35,578 nucleotides of DNA from Verrucomicrobiales bacterium. GTDB lineage: Bacteria > Verrucomicrobiota > Verrucomicrobiia > Verrucomicrobiales > DEV007. Positions 9,980-18,585 of this stretch are shown piece by piece. The position numbers were made by a program, and so were the translations under genes. Position 1 is the stretch's first letter, and each line of letters opens with the position of its first letter. The notes under the pieces were generated by a model. It saw only the letters and a list, made by a program, of their open reading frames with translations. It was not told the origin of the DNA and did not search any database. The stretch covers positions 1-35,578 of the forward strand of contig JAKSBG010000437.1 of NCBI GenBank assembly GCA_022361255.1, in the 5' to 3' direction.

Positions 9980-12900
9980 TCACCCCTTCCTGGCAATTGA
10001 TCGCGAATTTCGGAGTCGGCGAGGAAAAACCCGGGATCGGATCTTCCTTGTTCTTCGAGAAGATGGCCCTCCCGCAACGACTGGAGGAGGCCTCTCAGCG
10101 GGGCCAGCAACCGCCGGGATTCCCCTCCCGATAAAGAGCAAATACAGTGATGGAACGAAAAACAGGGCAAGTATGGTCGCTCCGCCTACCCCTCCGGCAA
10201 TCGTAATTGCAACCGGAGGCCAGAAGCCTCCCCCGCCCATCACAAGAGGGATAAATCCGGCAATGGTCGTCAGACTGGTCGCGACAATGTGGCGCGTTCG
10301 CCGGATTACGATATCCGCAATCGCCTCGGGGACTCCCGCCCGGGCATTCTTATCGTCCCGGATCCCGGCCATTACGACAATGGCATCGTTCACCGCAACG
10401 CCGACAAGGCCCATTGTTCCGACGACCCCCATGAATCCGAAGGGAAATCCAAAAGCCCACAGCGCACCCAGCCCCAGCCCAATCGAGAGACCGCCGACCA
10501 CCGCAACGACGAACGCAACCCGAAACGACCGGAAAGAGGTGACGAGCGTTGCGATCATGAGAACGATCAGCAGAGGAATGTCAGCCATCAAATTGCCGAC
10601 CGCTTCATCGCGTTTCGCCGCTTCGCCCCCGTATTCCATCGAATAACCGGGCGGCAGAACGAAATCCGAGTTTTCCAGCTTTTCTTTGAACTCCGTCACG
10701 ACGAGATGGGGCAGCGTTCCTGCTGTGATATATGCCTTCACTTCATTGACCCGCTTTCCATCGATGCGGGGAATCGAGGCGACCTCCGAGCTGAGATTGA
10801 TTTCCCCGAGAGCCGCGAGAGGAGTCGCATTCTGAGCTCTCCCGCGCGGGGTGAGAGGGCGCAACTCAAACGAGGATATCCTCCCGGTATCGGCGCGCGT
10901 TTCCCCCGCGAGACGAACGCGGATGGGAATTTCTTCGGTATCCTCGATTAGGGATCCGCTCTCCAGGCCCTCGAGAGAAGAATAGAGCTGCTGCTCGATC
11001 TCCCGGTGGCTCAGACCGGACATTCTCGCCTGGTGTTCGTCGAGATGCAGAGCGAGCTTCGGAACCATTTCGGTGAGATCCGACCGGGTGTGCACCACGT
11101 CCCTCGTCTCTGTCATGAGAACACGCACTTCATTTCCCAGCTTCTGAAGGACAGCCAGGTCGGGTCCGAAAATTTTCACCTCCACCGGAGCGTCAAAGGC
11201 CGGCCCCTGCTCCAGCTGGCGGACGAGCAGACGTGCCTCCGGAAATTCTGCGTCCAGTTTGTCCTGCAGTCTGCGAATCATGTCACGGGAATCGACGCCG
11301 TCGGAAAACTGAACCAGCGCCTGCGCGTAAAAGGCCGAATTTTTCCGGCGCGGCATGACGTTGTAGTAAAACGTCGGAGCGCTTTCCCCGAGAAACCAGT
11401 GAATGCGATCCACACCTTCCAGCTCCAATGCCGATTCCCGCATCTCCCGTGCGACCGCCGTCGTCTGTTCGAGCGAGCTGGAAGCAGAAAGTTCGAGCTC
11501 GATCTGAACCTGGTCCCGGTCCGCTGGCGGAAAGAATTGCTCCGGCAGTTTTTTCGCCTGATAAAATCCAAAAATGGGTAGAGAAACTCCCAGCAAAACA
11601 CCTAAAACAGGAATTCGGAACAACCCGACGAGGATCTTTCGATAGCCCCCGGCTGCCGCCTCATTTCCAATACCGTTGGACCAGAAACCATACCCTGTTG
11701 AGTCTCCCGCTTTACCCTGTTGAGTCAGTTTGTTGATCAATCCCGTCAGGGCGGGGACAACCGTCATCGCGAGAAGAAAGGAGGAATTGATCGCGAGAAT
11801 CACACTCACCGCGATAGAGCCGACAAATTCACCACTGGCACCCGGCAGCATCGCGATCGGGGCAAATGCCAACGTTGTCGTCAGAGTCGAGCCGAACAGG
11901 GGAAGAGCGAGATGCCGGATCGTTTTGAGAATCGCTTCACGAGGCGTGCTTCCGTCCCGGATTTCCGCACTGACTTCGTCGACCATGACAATGGCGTTGT
12001 CGATGAGAAGACCCAGCGCAATGATCAGTCCCGTAACCGACATCTGATGAATGGGGATTTCGAGAAAGCGCATTCCCGCAATCACCATCATGGCTGAAAG
12101 GGGCAGTGCGATCCCCACCACCACCATGCTACGCCACCCCATGAGCAGGAAGACAACGAAGGTCACCGCAAGCGTACCAACGAGCAAATTCCCCGCCAGT
12201 TGAACGAGACGGTCCTGCACGTAGGCATTCTGTGTAAAAAGAACATCCAGCTCCACACCGGGAGGGAGCGTTTTCTCAAATTCACCCAGAATTTCGTCGA
12301 GTTCCTTTGTCCACAAATCGATGCGGCTTTCCTCGCGAACAAATGCGGCGGTAACAACGGCATCGAGCCCGTCGACCATGGCGCGATTCGCGGGCGGGTT
12401 CCCGATGGTTTTCTGAATGTCGGCAATCTCGTCCAGATTTGTGAGTCGACCTTCCTCCCCATACCGGATCGGGGTGTTCCCGACCCGCTTAAGCGTATCG
12501 AAATCCTGATCCAGTTCGATGACCAATTCCGAGTTTTCATTCCGGAGCATGCCGGACGAACCTTTCGCCTCGCTCTCTTCGATCTGTTTTGACAAATCAC
12601 CTATCGTCAACCCCATGCGATGGAGCACATCCTGGGGAACCTCGACGAGAATTTCCTCTTCCGGCTGCCCGAAGAGACCGACGCTCTCCGTTCCCCGCAG
12701 CGACCGGATCTCCGCTTTCAAATCTTCCGTGAGGCGGCGCAGGATCGCGTAGTTCGCCTCCCCCTGCCCGGTCCACTTCAGCGCGAGAATGGTGGCATAG
12801 GCACGCAACTCCGGCTGCTTGAAATCCGGATTCATCGCACCCTCGGGAAGGCGTTTCGCCGTCTCCGAGATTTCGTCCCGCACGCGCGACCAGACGGTGT

Positions 12901-13204
12901 CGACGTCGGTAATGTCTTCATTCAGCTCAACACCGACGGTGGAGAGTCCGGCCATGCTGTCCGTACGGATTTCTTTGATCCCTTTTACCTTGCGGATATC
13001 CTCCTCCAGAGGACGGGAAATCTGCGACTCAACACGTTCGGCGTCAGCACCGGGGAAAACGGTTCGAATCACCCCGAAACGCTGCACGAGGATCGGATCC
13101 TCCATGCGTGGCAGAGTGGTATAGGAGGTCACTCCGGCCACTCCGATAATCCCGATCAGCAGCAGAAGCAGCCGGGGATTCTGGAAAAGAAGCGCTCCGG
13201 TCAC
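9980..13204 (-). CDS. RND efflux pump permease subunit (AcrB/HAE1-like)
   Basis: The 1074-residue inner-membrane transporter has the usual two-fold layout: TM1 (about 12-28), a porter/docking domain, TM2-6, then a repeat of the same arrangement. TM4 carries the proton-relay Asp in GLLIDNAIVMVDE (DN, where AcrB has DD), and TM10 carries VNDAIVVM. The start is GTG, sharing GTGA with the stop of the fusion-protein gene and preceded by a good GGAGGA, so the two are translationally coupled. Residues about 493-505, in the cytoplasmic linker between TM6 and TM7, are encoded by two copies of the ACCCTGTTGAGTC repeat. The last 40 residues are rich in Pro and Arg and are not typical of the family. The likely role is export of, or self-protection from, the cluster product. 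No TolC-like gene is in the window. Confidence 0.95.
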   Translation of the reverse strand: MTGALLFQNPRLLLLLIGIIGVAGVTSYTTLPRMEDPILVQRFGVIRTVFPGADAERVESQISRPLEEDIRKVKGIKEIRTDSMAGLSTVGVELNEDITDVDTVWSRVRDEISETAKRLPEGAMNPDFKQPELRAYATILALKWTGQGEANYAILRRLTEDLKAEIRSLRGTESVGLFGQPEEEILVEVPQDVLHRMGLTIGDLSKQIEESEAKGSSGMLRNENSELVIELDQDFDTLKRVGNTPIRYGEEGRLTNLDEIADIQKTIGNPPANRAMVDGLDAVVTAAFVREESRIDLWTKELDEILGEFEKTLPPGVELDVLFTQNAYVQDRLVQLAGNLLVGTLAVTFVVFLLMGWRSMVVVGIALPLSAMMVIAGMRFLEIPIHQMSVTGLIIALGLLIDNAIVMVDEVSAEIRDGSTPREAILKTIRHLALPLFGSTLTTTLAFAPIAMLPGASGEFVGSIAVSVILAINSSFLLAMTVVPALTGLINKLTQQGKAGDSTGYGFWSNGIGNEAAAGGYRKILVGLFRIPVLGVLLGVSLPIFGFYQAKKLPEQFFPPADRDQVQIELELSASSSLEQTTAVAREMRESALELEGVDRIHWFLGESAPTFYYNVMPRRKNSAFYAQALVQFSDGVDSRDMIRRLQDKLDAEFPEARLLVRQLEQGPAFDAPVEVKIFGPDLAVLQKLGNEVRVLMTETRDVVHTRSDLTEMVPKLALHLDEHQARMSGLSHREIEQQLYSSLEGLESGSLIEDTEEIPIRVRLAGETRADTGRISSFELRPLTPRGRAQNATPLAALGEINLSSEVASIPRIDGKRVNEVKAYITAGTLPHLVVTEFKEKLENSDFVLPPGYSMEYGGEAAKRDEAVGNLMADIPLLIVLMIATLVTSFRSFRVAFVVAVVGGLSIGLGLGALWAFGFPFGFMGVVGTMGLVGVAVNDAIVVMAGIRDDKNARAGVPEAIADIVIRRTRHIVATSLTTIAGFIPLVMGGGGFWPPVAITIAGGVGGATILALFFVPSLYLLFIGRGIPAVAGPAERPPPVVAGGPSSRRTRKIRSRVFPRRLRNSRSIARKG
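11691..11726. repeat. 22-bp-period repeat, two units, inside the RND pump gene
   Basis: TACCCTGTTGAGTC occurs at 11691-11704 and 11713-11726, exactly 22 bp apart. It lies in frame in the RND gene and encodes LTQQGKAGDSTGY in the linker between TM6 and TM7. The core matches the two intergenic arrays at 18512 and 29797. Confidence 0.7.
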
Positions 13205-14310
13205 GACTCCTCCTTTGTTTCCTCCGGTTCGCCGGGCTCGCCTTCCCCACTCTCTTCCAGTTCCTCCGGCTCCTCCGGATTACCCTCTTCTCCCGCAATC
13301 GCTATCGGCTGCCCCGGAACAATCCGGTGGGTTCCGTCAGCGATGACTTTGACTTTTCCATCAAGCGTTCCGCGAATCCAGGCACGGTCATTCTCGACGT
13401 GCACGACTTCCACGTAGTGACGGGCGACGCGAGCTTCCTCCCCTTCCCCTTCCACGACAAAGGCGGACCAGAGCCCCCGCGTTTCCCGGCTCAAAGCGGT
13501 CAGAGGGAGCCAGTATCCGGGAATAGATTTGGTACGTGTCAGGGTAAGGTCGACCACTTCTCCCGGCCGGTGCTGATCTGAAACCGACTCATCGAGTGAG
13601 AACACCACCGTTCGGGTGCGGGCGCTCTGATCCACCTCCGGAAGAATCGCGGTGACCGGCGTTGAGAAAGTATTCTCCCCGATGGTGAGATCGTGAAACT
13701 CACCTTCTGAAATTTCGTCGGCCACTTCGACAGGAACGCCAACCCAAACCTCCAGTTGATCTCCGCCGACAATTCGGAAAACCGGCATTCCCGGGCTCGC
13801 GACGGAACCTACTGACATCTGCTGCGCGGAAATCTCCCCTGCGAAAGGCGCTTTGAGAATGCTGTCCTCCAGATCGAGATCCACGAGATCGGCATCCGCT
13901 TCCGTTACGTTCCCACGACCGGGGCTTCCTGCGCTTTTCGAGAGAGCGTCGTCGATTTTTTCCTTCTGCAATTCGAGGCGTCGGGTATCGAGCTTCGCGA
14001 GCACGTCCCCTTTTGATACCGAATCACCGGGGCCGGCATTGATCTCAATGACAGTTCCCGCTTTGGAAAATCCGAGGTCGACCGACTCTTTTGGCCTGGT
14101 CACTCCTGTGTATGTCCTTGTCAGGGCAAATGAATCAGCAGGCTCGACGTCGATCGTATTTACGGTAAGGCGACGGAGCTCCCGTTCCCCACTGCTTACT
14201 CCCTCTTCTTCCGAGCCGGACTGTCCGCCCAGAAGAACCACAACAATCAGACCTGCCAGAAGAAGACAAACGAGCAGGGAAAGGGTGTTGTTGACCTTCT
14301 GAGCATTCAT
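13201..14310 (-). CDS. RND periplasmic adaptor (membrane fusion protein, HlyD/AcrA-like)
   Basis: The 369-residue protein starts at the ATG giving MNAQKVNN. A TTG further upstream (14361) would overlap the previous gene and add nothing recognisable. Residues about 10-28 form a membrane anchor. A split lipoyl domain follows (AGPGDSVSKGDVLAKLD ... ILKAPFAGEIS), then beta-barrel and membrane-proximal domains. The alpha-helical hairpin between the lipoyl halves is very short, about 20 residues per arm against the long hairpin of AcrA. The C-terminus is an extended Glu/Gly/Pro-rich acidic tail. It overlaps the RND gene by 4 bp, so the two form one pump. It lies 31 bp downstream of the halogenase-like gene. 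Confidence 0.9.
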   Translation of the reverse strand: MNAQKVNNTLSLLVCLLLAGLIVVVLLGGQSGSEEEGVSSGERELRRLTVNTIDVEPADSFALTRTYTGVTRPKESVDLGFSKAGTVIEINAGPGDSVSKGDVLAKLDTRRLELQKEKIDDALSKSAGSPGRGNVTEADADLVDLDLEDSILKAPFAGEISAQQMSVGSVASPGMPVFRIVGGDQLEVWVGVPVEVADEISEGEFHDLTIGENTFSTPVTAILPEVDQSARTRTVVFSLDESVSDQHRPGEVVDLTLTRTKSIPGYWLPLTALSRETRGLWSAFVVEGEGEEARVARHYVEVVHVENDRAWIRGTLDGKVKVIADGTHRIVPGQPIAIAGEEGNPEEPEELEESGEGEPGEPEETKEES

Positions 14311-14341
14311 AGAACAAAAACAGGTGGTTGGGAGCGGGAAA

Positions 14342-15970
14342 TCAGATGCCGAGTGCCTCAAAGACCTCAGCGAGGCGACCGCCCTGAGCCGGCGGAGACG
14401 GATCCTCTCCTTCTTTCATCAGGCCGCCCCGGGCAATAATTTCGCCCGCAAGTTCTTCGAGAATGACCGCGTTCCTGCGAAAGCGGGCATCCAGCTCCGC
14501 GTCATTGAGATGCTCACGCAGCTCTCCATTCAACTGGGCGAGAATCGCGATTTCATTTTGGTTGATGAACGAAAGCGATGAATCGCGGGCTGAATCGGCG
14601 TCGTGCCAGTCGCGAAAGAACTGCTGCATGCGAACGTTAAGAGCGCGAATCGACTCAATACTTTCCCCGATACGGGATACAAACCCCGGATCGGTAAGCT
14701 TGTCGTTAAAATACAGAAGCGCAGGGAATCCCCAATAGATTGCGTAATCCCACACATACTTGAGCGACATGACTCTCGGATTCCCAAAGAGACGATACTG
14801 GTCCTCGTAGGTGAGCAGATTGTCCTGAAACAACTGCAGAAAAAGCCCCTGGTATCGGGGTGCGATGAGACGCAGAGACTCCCCCGCAAGATCCCGCTCA
14901 ATCATGCTGCAAATCTGCATGTTGGCCATCGCGATATAATCGATCCCCGGAGAGTAGAGCGGGTCGAGAAAAACTCCTGCCTCCCCCGTGATTGCCCATC
15001 GGTCCATCGAATAGATCTGCTTGCAGCCATGTGCGATTTGTTTGATGGCACGGAAATCCTGAAGCTCGTCCCGATGCGCTTCAATTGCCTCGGCACATTT
15101 CGGTTCGTGCTTTCGAATCCAGGCCAGCGCTTTCTCGAACTGATTGAATTCACGGACGGGATGCAAACGGGGATCCGCCACGATTCCAATGCTGGTGGCA
15201 CCGGAAGAAAGAGGAATGATCCAGATCCAGTAGCCCTCCCCGAGAAGGTGGTTCGTGCTGAGCCAGCGTCGCGGAACATTTCCGGTGCGGGCCTTCCAGT
15301 CCGCATCTTCGCTCCAGCAATCCACGCAAATTTCCCCGCCGATACGAAACCACGCAGCATTTACCTTATGAGAAACTTCCTCCTGCAGTCCGAGCTTTTT
15401 CTTGAGCACCGCACTCCTGCCACTCGCATCAACGATCCAGCGCGACTCGATCCGGTGATCTTCCCCATCGACCCGATACTCGACTTTGTGCATCACGTCG
15501 CCGTCACAGAGCTCAACCTCTATCACCTTCGCCTTCTCGAGAAATGTCACTCCGCGTTCCCGAAGAGTTTTCACGAGGTAGTTTTCGAGGCGACCCCGGT
15601 CAATCTGGTAACCGGGAGTGGGGAAAAAATCGGTGAGACCCACTTCGAAAGCATCATCAAATGAATCACAGCCCCCGTCGAAGAAAAACCGCAGCCCGAA
15701 CTTCGGAAGCTGATCGTCGACGAGGTGCTTTTTCAATCCGACCCTTTCAGCGAGATAGTGTGCGCCCGCTTCGATGGTAGACTCTCCGACTTTGTGTGCC
15801 CCTTCCGGCACCGGAAACTCCCGGCGCTCAAGAATGAGAATTTTCAAATCAGGATGTTGATCCGACAACTGCTTCGCGAGAGTCATGCCGGAAAGACCGC
15901 CACCAAGAATCGCCACGTCATAAACCGGACCGCAGGAAGCGGCCGATGATGTTTCACCGTCTGATATCAT
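14342..15970 (-). CDS. Flavin-dependent halogenase-like FAD protein, copy 1
   Basis: The 542-residue protein has an N-terminal FAD fold with GGGLSG (23-28), HKVGES (59-64), a lysine at 90 in PKFGLRFFF in the place expected for the catalytic lysine of flavin-dependent halogenases, the WxWxIP signature as WIWIIP (248-253), and FLDPLYSPG (334-342), matching the second halogenase motif FxxPxxSxG. VDASGR near 180 is also typical of the wider family. The expected reaction is FADH2- and O2-dependent halogenation of an electron-rich aromatic, probably free or ACP-bound. A hydroxylase or dehydrogenase role in the same fold cannot be excluded. It is the first gene of the leftward cluster operon and a close paralogue of the divergent gene at 16200. 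No clear Shine-Dalgarno sequence precedes the ATG. Confidence 0.85.
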   Translation of the reverse strand: MISDGETSSAASCGPVYDVAILGGGLSGMTLAKQLSDQHPDLKILILERREFPVPEGAHKVGESTIEAGAHYLAERVGLKKHLVDDQLPKFGLRFFFDGGCDSFDDAFEVGLTDFFPTPGYQIDRGRLENYLVKTLRERGVTFLEKAKVIEVELCDGDVMHKVEYRVDGEDHRIESRWIVDASGRSAVLKKKLGLQEEVSHKVNAAWFRIGGEICVDCWSEDADWKARTGNVPRRWLSTNHLLGEGYWIWIIPLSSGATSIGIVADPRLHPVREFNQFEKALAWIRKHEPKCAEAIEAHRDELQDFRAIKQIAHGCKQIYSMDRWAITGEAGVFLDPLYSPGIDYIAMANMQICSMIERDLAGESLRLIAPRYQGLFLQLFQDNLLTYEDQYRLFGNPRVMSLKYVWDYAIYWGFPALLYFNDKLTDPGFVSRIGESIESIRALNVRMQQFFRDWHDADSARDSSLSFINQNEIAILAQLNGELREHLNDAELDARFRRNAVILEELAGEIIARGGLMKEGEDPSPPAQGGRLAEVFEALGI

Positions 15971-16199
15971 TTTTTGAGGGGAACCAGAGCTGCAGATGAA
16001 ACGGACGGAGGCAGATGCGGCTCCACATTCTCTGGTTTCAGTAGTTATGATAATTTAACCATCAACCCGCCTGCTGACAAGCACCGTTTCAGAAAGGTTT
16101 TAGAATATTCCTGAAAAACGGGTTCCATCGTTCACGGTTACGACGTATCCTTCGTTCCGGTAGTCACTATCGGAATCAATTTTCAATTTTCCACACACC
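15971..16199. promoter_or_regulatory. Divergent promoter region between the two halogenase-like genes
   Basis: This 229-bp non-coding stretch separates two divergently transcribed paralogues and must hold the promoters of the leftward cluster operon and of the rightward gene. It is richer in A and T than the genes beside it. An 8-bp inverted repeat, AACCAGAG at 15982-15989 and CTCTGGTT at 16030-16037, could be an operator. I could not assign convincing -35/-10 pairs with normal spacing. Confidence 0.45.
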
Positions 16200-17885
16200 A
16201 TGGCGGATTCGGAATCCAAACACTACGACGTGATCATCCTCGGAGGAGGACTGGCCGGACTCACCTGCGCATTACACTGCCGCAAGCAAACCCCCTCGGC
16301 CACCATTGCAGTGATTGAAAAAGCCGGGCACCCGGTCCCGGAAGCGACCCATAAAGTCGGAGAGTCCAGCGTCGAAGTGGGAGCGCATTACCTCGGCGAG
16401 TTTCTCGGGTTCAGAGATCATCTCGAAAACGATCAAATTCCGAAAATGGGCCTTCGCCTCTTTTTCGACCGGGGCGACAATTCGAAAATTGAAAACCGTC
16501 TCGAGGTAGGCGGTACAGATTTCCCCCCGCACCAAAGCTACCAGTTCGACCGGGGCCGTTTCGAAAACTTCTTAGCCGAACAATGTCTTGATCAGGACAT
16601 CGACTTCATTTCCTCCGCCCGAATCAAAGAGGTAAATCTCAATAGCGGGAAGAACGACCACGTCGTTCGCTACGAGAAAGAAGAGGAAAAAAGAGAGCTC
16701 ACCTCGCGCTGGGTCGTCGACGCAAGCGGCCGGGCCGGACTGCTCAAGCGCAAGCTGGAGCTGAAAAAAGATTCGGCCCACAAAAACAACTCAGCCTGGA
16801 TCCGTATCGGGACCCGCATCAAAGTTGACGACTGGAGCGACGACGCGGAGTGGGGGAAAAACTTTACGGAAGATCATCCCCGCTGGCAGAGCACCAATCA
16901 CTTTCTGGGGGAAGGCTACTGGATCTGGATTATCCCTCTCGCTTCCGGTTCCACCAGCATCGGAATTGTCGCAGATCCCAAAGTCCATCCTCTCGACGAG
17001 TTCAACTCGAAAGAGAAATTCCTCGCCTGGATCGAAAAGATGCAGCCGCAGCTCGGGGCGAACCTCCGTGCCAATGAATCCGCGATTCAGGATTTTCTCG
17101 CGATCAAGCGCTACGCGATGGAGTGCAAGGAAATGTTCTCAAACGATCGCTGGGGCATCGTCGGAGACGCCGGATATTTCATCGATCCTTTCTATTCGCC
17201 GGGGAATGATTTCATCGCGATGGCAAACTTCTTTGTTTGTGAGCTGATTGATCGCGACCTCAAAGGAAAGTCCAACCTGCTGCGCGTCCCCGTCTACAAC
17301 AAACTGTTCCGTCTGTTCTATCATGGCACCGGAGCCATTTTTCAGGACAACTACCCGCTTTTCGGCCACCACCAGATCATGCCGATCAAAATCGTCTGGG
17401 ACTGGATGGTCTACTGGACGATCACCGGACACATCGTCATTCAGGAAAGGATTACGGATCCGAAGATTTTCCTGCGCCACATGTTTCACCTGAAGCGGCT
17501 CAACGATTTGAACGAGACAATGCAGGCGCATTTCCGAAAATGGGGAAAAACCGTTCCGCCAATGGAGCTGGGCGGAACCATCGACACGTCGAAAATGTGC
17601 TTTCTCATGGGAGTAAACCGCTCCCTTGGAGACAAGCTCGATGACAAGCAGTTCTCCGAGCGCTTCGCGAAGAACGTCCGCCAGATGGAAACGCTTTTCT
17701 GGGAGATCGCCGACCACTCCGGTATCGAGATGAAAGCCCCCTTCCGTCGGAGGGAGCACGCCGACACCACAAAAGGCGGCTTTGAAATGGTGTTCCGGAT
17801 CTCTCAGGGAGAACCCTACGAAATGCCGGAAGACAGCGGCATGATGAAGGAGACCCCGATGACGGAAACTCCCGCCATGGTTTGA
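16200..17885 (+). CDS. Flavin-dependent halogenase-like FAD protein, copy 2
   Basis: The 561-residue protein has the same architecture as the divergent copy: GGGLAG (15-20), HKVGES (51-56), Lys82 in PKMGLRLFF, WIWIIP (241-246) and FIDPFYSPG (327-335). The two align almost end to end by eye and clearly arose by duplication. The C-terminal tails differ: this one ends in a Met/Pro/Thr-rich stretch. The ATG at 16200 has no visible Shine-Dalgarno sequence. Reaction and cofactor are presumed as for copy 1. Two copies suggest either two halogenation positions or one halogenase plus one non-halogenating oxidase. It belongs to the cluster by homology and position, although it is on the opposite strand. 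Confidence 0.85.
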   Translation: MADSESKHYDVIILGGGLAGLTCALHCRKQTPSATIAVIEKAGHPVPEATHKVGESSVEVGAHYLGEFLGFRDHLENDQIPKMGLRLFFDRGDNSKIENRLEVGGTDFPPHQSYQFDRGRFENFLAEQCLDQDIDFISSARIKEVNLNSGKNDHVVRYEKEEEKRELTSRWVVDASGRAGLLKRKLELKKDSAHKNNSAWIRIGTRIKVDDWSDDAEWGKNFTEDHPRWQSTNHFLGEGYWIWIIPLASGSTSIGIVADPKVHPLDEFNSKEKFLAWIEKMQPQLGANLRANESAIQDFLAIKRYAMECKEMFSNDRWGIVGDAGYFIDPFYSPGNDFIAMANFFVCELIDRDLKGKSNLLRVPVYNKLFRLFYHGTGAIFQDNYPLFGHHQIMPIKIVWDWMVYWTITGHIVIQERITDPKIFLRHMFHLKRLNDLNETMQAHFRKWGKTVPPMELGGTIDTSKMCFLMGVNRSLGDKLDDKQFSERFAKNVRQMETLFWEIADHSGIEMKAPFRRREHADTTKGGFEMVFRISQGEPYEMPEDSGMMKETPMTETPAMV

Positions 17886-17903
17886 TCCGGCAGCCTACCG
17901 GAT
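17885..17903. terminator. Possible bidirectional terminator hairpin
   Basis: ATCCGG and CCGGAT flank a 7-base loop between two convergent genes, with TAAATTT on the right side. The stem is only 6 bp and there is no long T-run, so a rho-independent terminator is only suggested. The stop codon of the halogenase-like gene overlaps the left arm by one base, and the stop of the DUF2141 gene lies in the loop. Confidence 0.3.
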
Positions 17904-18317
17904 TAAATTTACGTGCAGCTTTCCACCGGGCTCAGTAACCGTGAAGGTGCACTCTTCATATTTCGGCGGTCCAAACTGAACCTTCGGATTGAGGGAAAAA
18001 CCGTAAGGCTCTTTCGGGCGCTTGAAAGCCCCCGTATCGAGGATCCCGTTGTTGTTCTGATCCCAGATCACCGCAACCGCGTAGACGCCCGGCTTCAGCC
18101 CTTTCATCACACAGACGATTCGCCCGGCCTTCGTGACTTTGATTTCGGGGGAGCCTTCGACTTCTTTTCCCGGCGACTGAAAATCGGCCGCGTTGTCAAA
18201 AAATCCCACCAGGAGAGTTCCCTTCGCGGCGTCCACTCCGTCGACAGTCACCTCGACATCAGCACCCTGAACAAAGGAAAAACCAAAGCAGGCCGCAGCG
18301 AGTAAAATCGTTCTCAT
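17895..18317 (-). CDS. Small secreted DUF2141-type protein
   Basis: The 140-residue protein has a Sec signal peptide (MRTILLAAACFGFSFVQGA) and a beta-rich domain with the features I associate with DUF2141: a WDQNNNGILDTG segment followed by PKEPYGFS, and a conserved FGPPKYEE stretch. I chose the ATG at 18317 because it begins the signal peptide. A longer frame from a TTG adds an unlikely leader. DUF2141 has no established function. It is convergent with the second halogenase-like gene and only 9 bp from it, but nothing shows that it works with the cluster. Confidence 0.75.
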   Translation of the reverse strand: MRTILLAAACFGFSFVQGADVEVTVDGVDAAKGTLLVGFFDNAADFQSPGKEVEGSPEIKVTKAGRIVCVMKGLKPGVYAVAVIWDQNNNGILDTGAFKRPKEPYGFSLNPKVQFGPPKYEECTFTVTEPGGKLHVNLIR

Positions 18318-18511
18318 GAGTAAATTTATACATAGTTTCTGGAAAAAATCCACACCGCTGTGACGCAATTTTGATTCTCAAAAAAAAGTGAAGATCTTTT
18401 CTGCGATTCCAAGGACGAATGAAATCACCCTTTCATGAGAGTTATTCGCAGACAGCCCGGAAAGAAAATCCGGAAGCCGTACCACCGTTCTTGATTCGTC
18501 GGGCCAAACGG

Positions 18512-18564
18512 TACCCTGTCAGGTCAGTCACTTAACCCTGTTGCCCCTCCCGTGTAACCCTGTT
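18512..18564. repeat. 22-bp-period repeat, three units (ACCCTGT core)
   Basis: The core ACCCTGT begins at 18513, 18535 and 18557, exactly 22 bp apart, and the second and third copies are preceded by TA. The first unit continues as CAGGTCAGTCACTTA, close to the unit at 29799. The array ends about 20 bp downstream of the SDR stop. The 268-bp gap in which it sits (18318-18585) holds no gene. It also contains a weak CCGGA/TCCGG hairpin at 18457-18473 and an A/T-rich stretch upstream of the DUF2141 gene. Confidence 0.7.
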
Positions 18565-18585
18565 GAAAAGAGCTCCACGGATAGA

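Noticed and set aside
9980-10170. Frameshift at the RND C-terminus
   Set aside because: The Arg/Pro-rich tail looks odd, but the last transmembrane helix is complete before it and no alternative frame continues a known RND sequence.
1-17885. Flexirubin or classical aryl-polyene cluster
   Set aside because: Those use discrete ketosynthases and ACPs; here the synthase is a modular type I PKS.
18512-18564. CRISPR array
   Set aside because: The repeats are only about 7-8 conserved bases with a 22-bp period and no proper spacers or cas genes.
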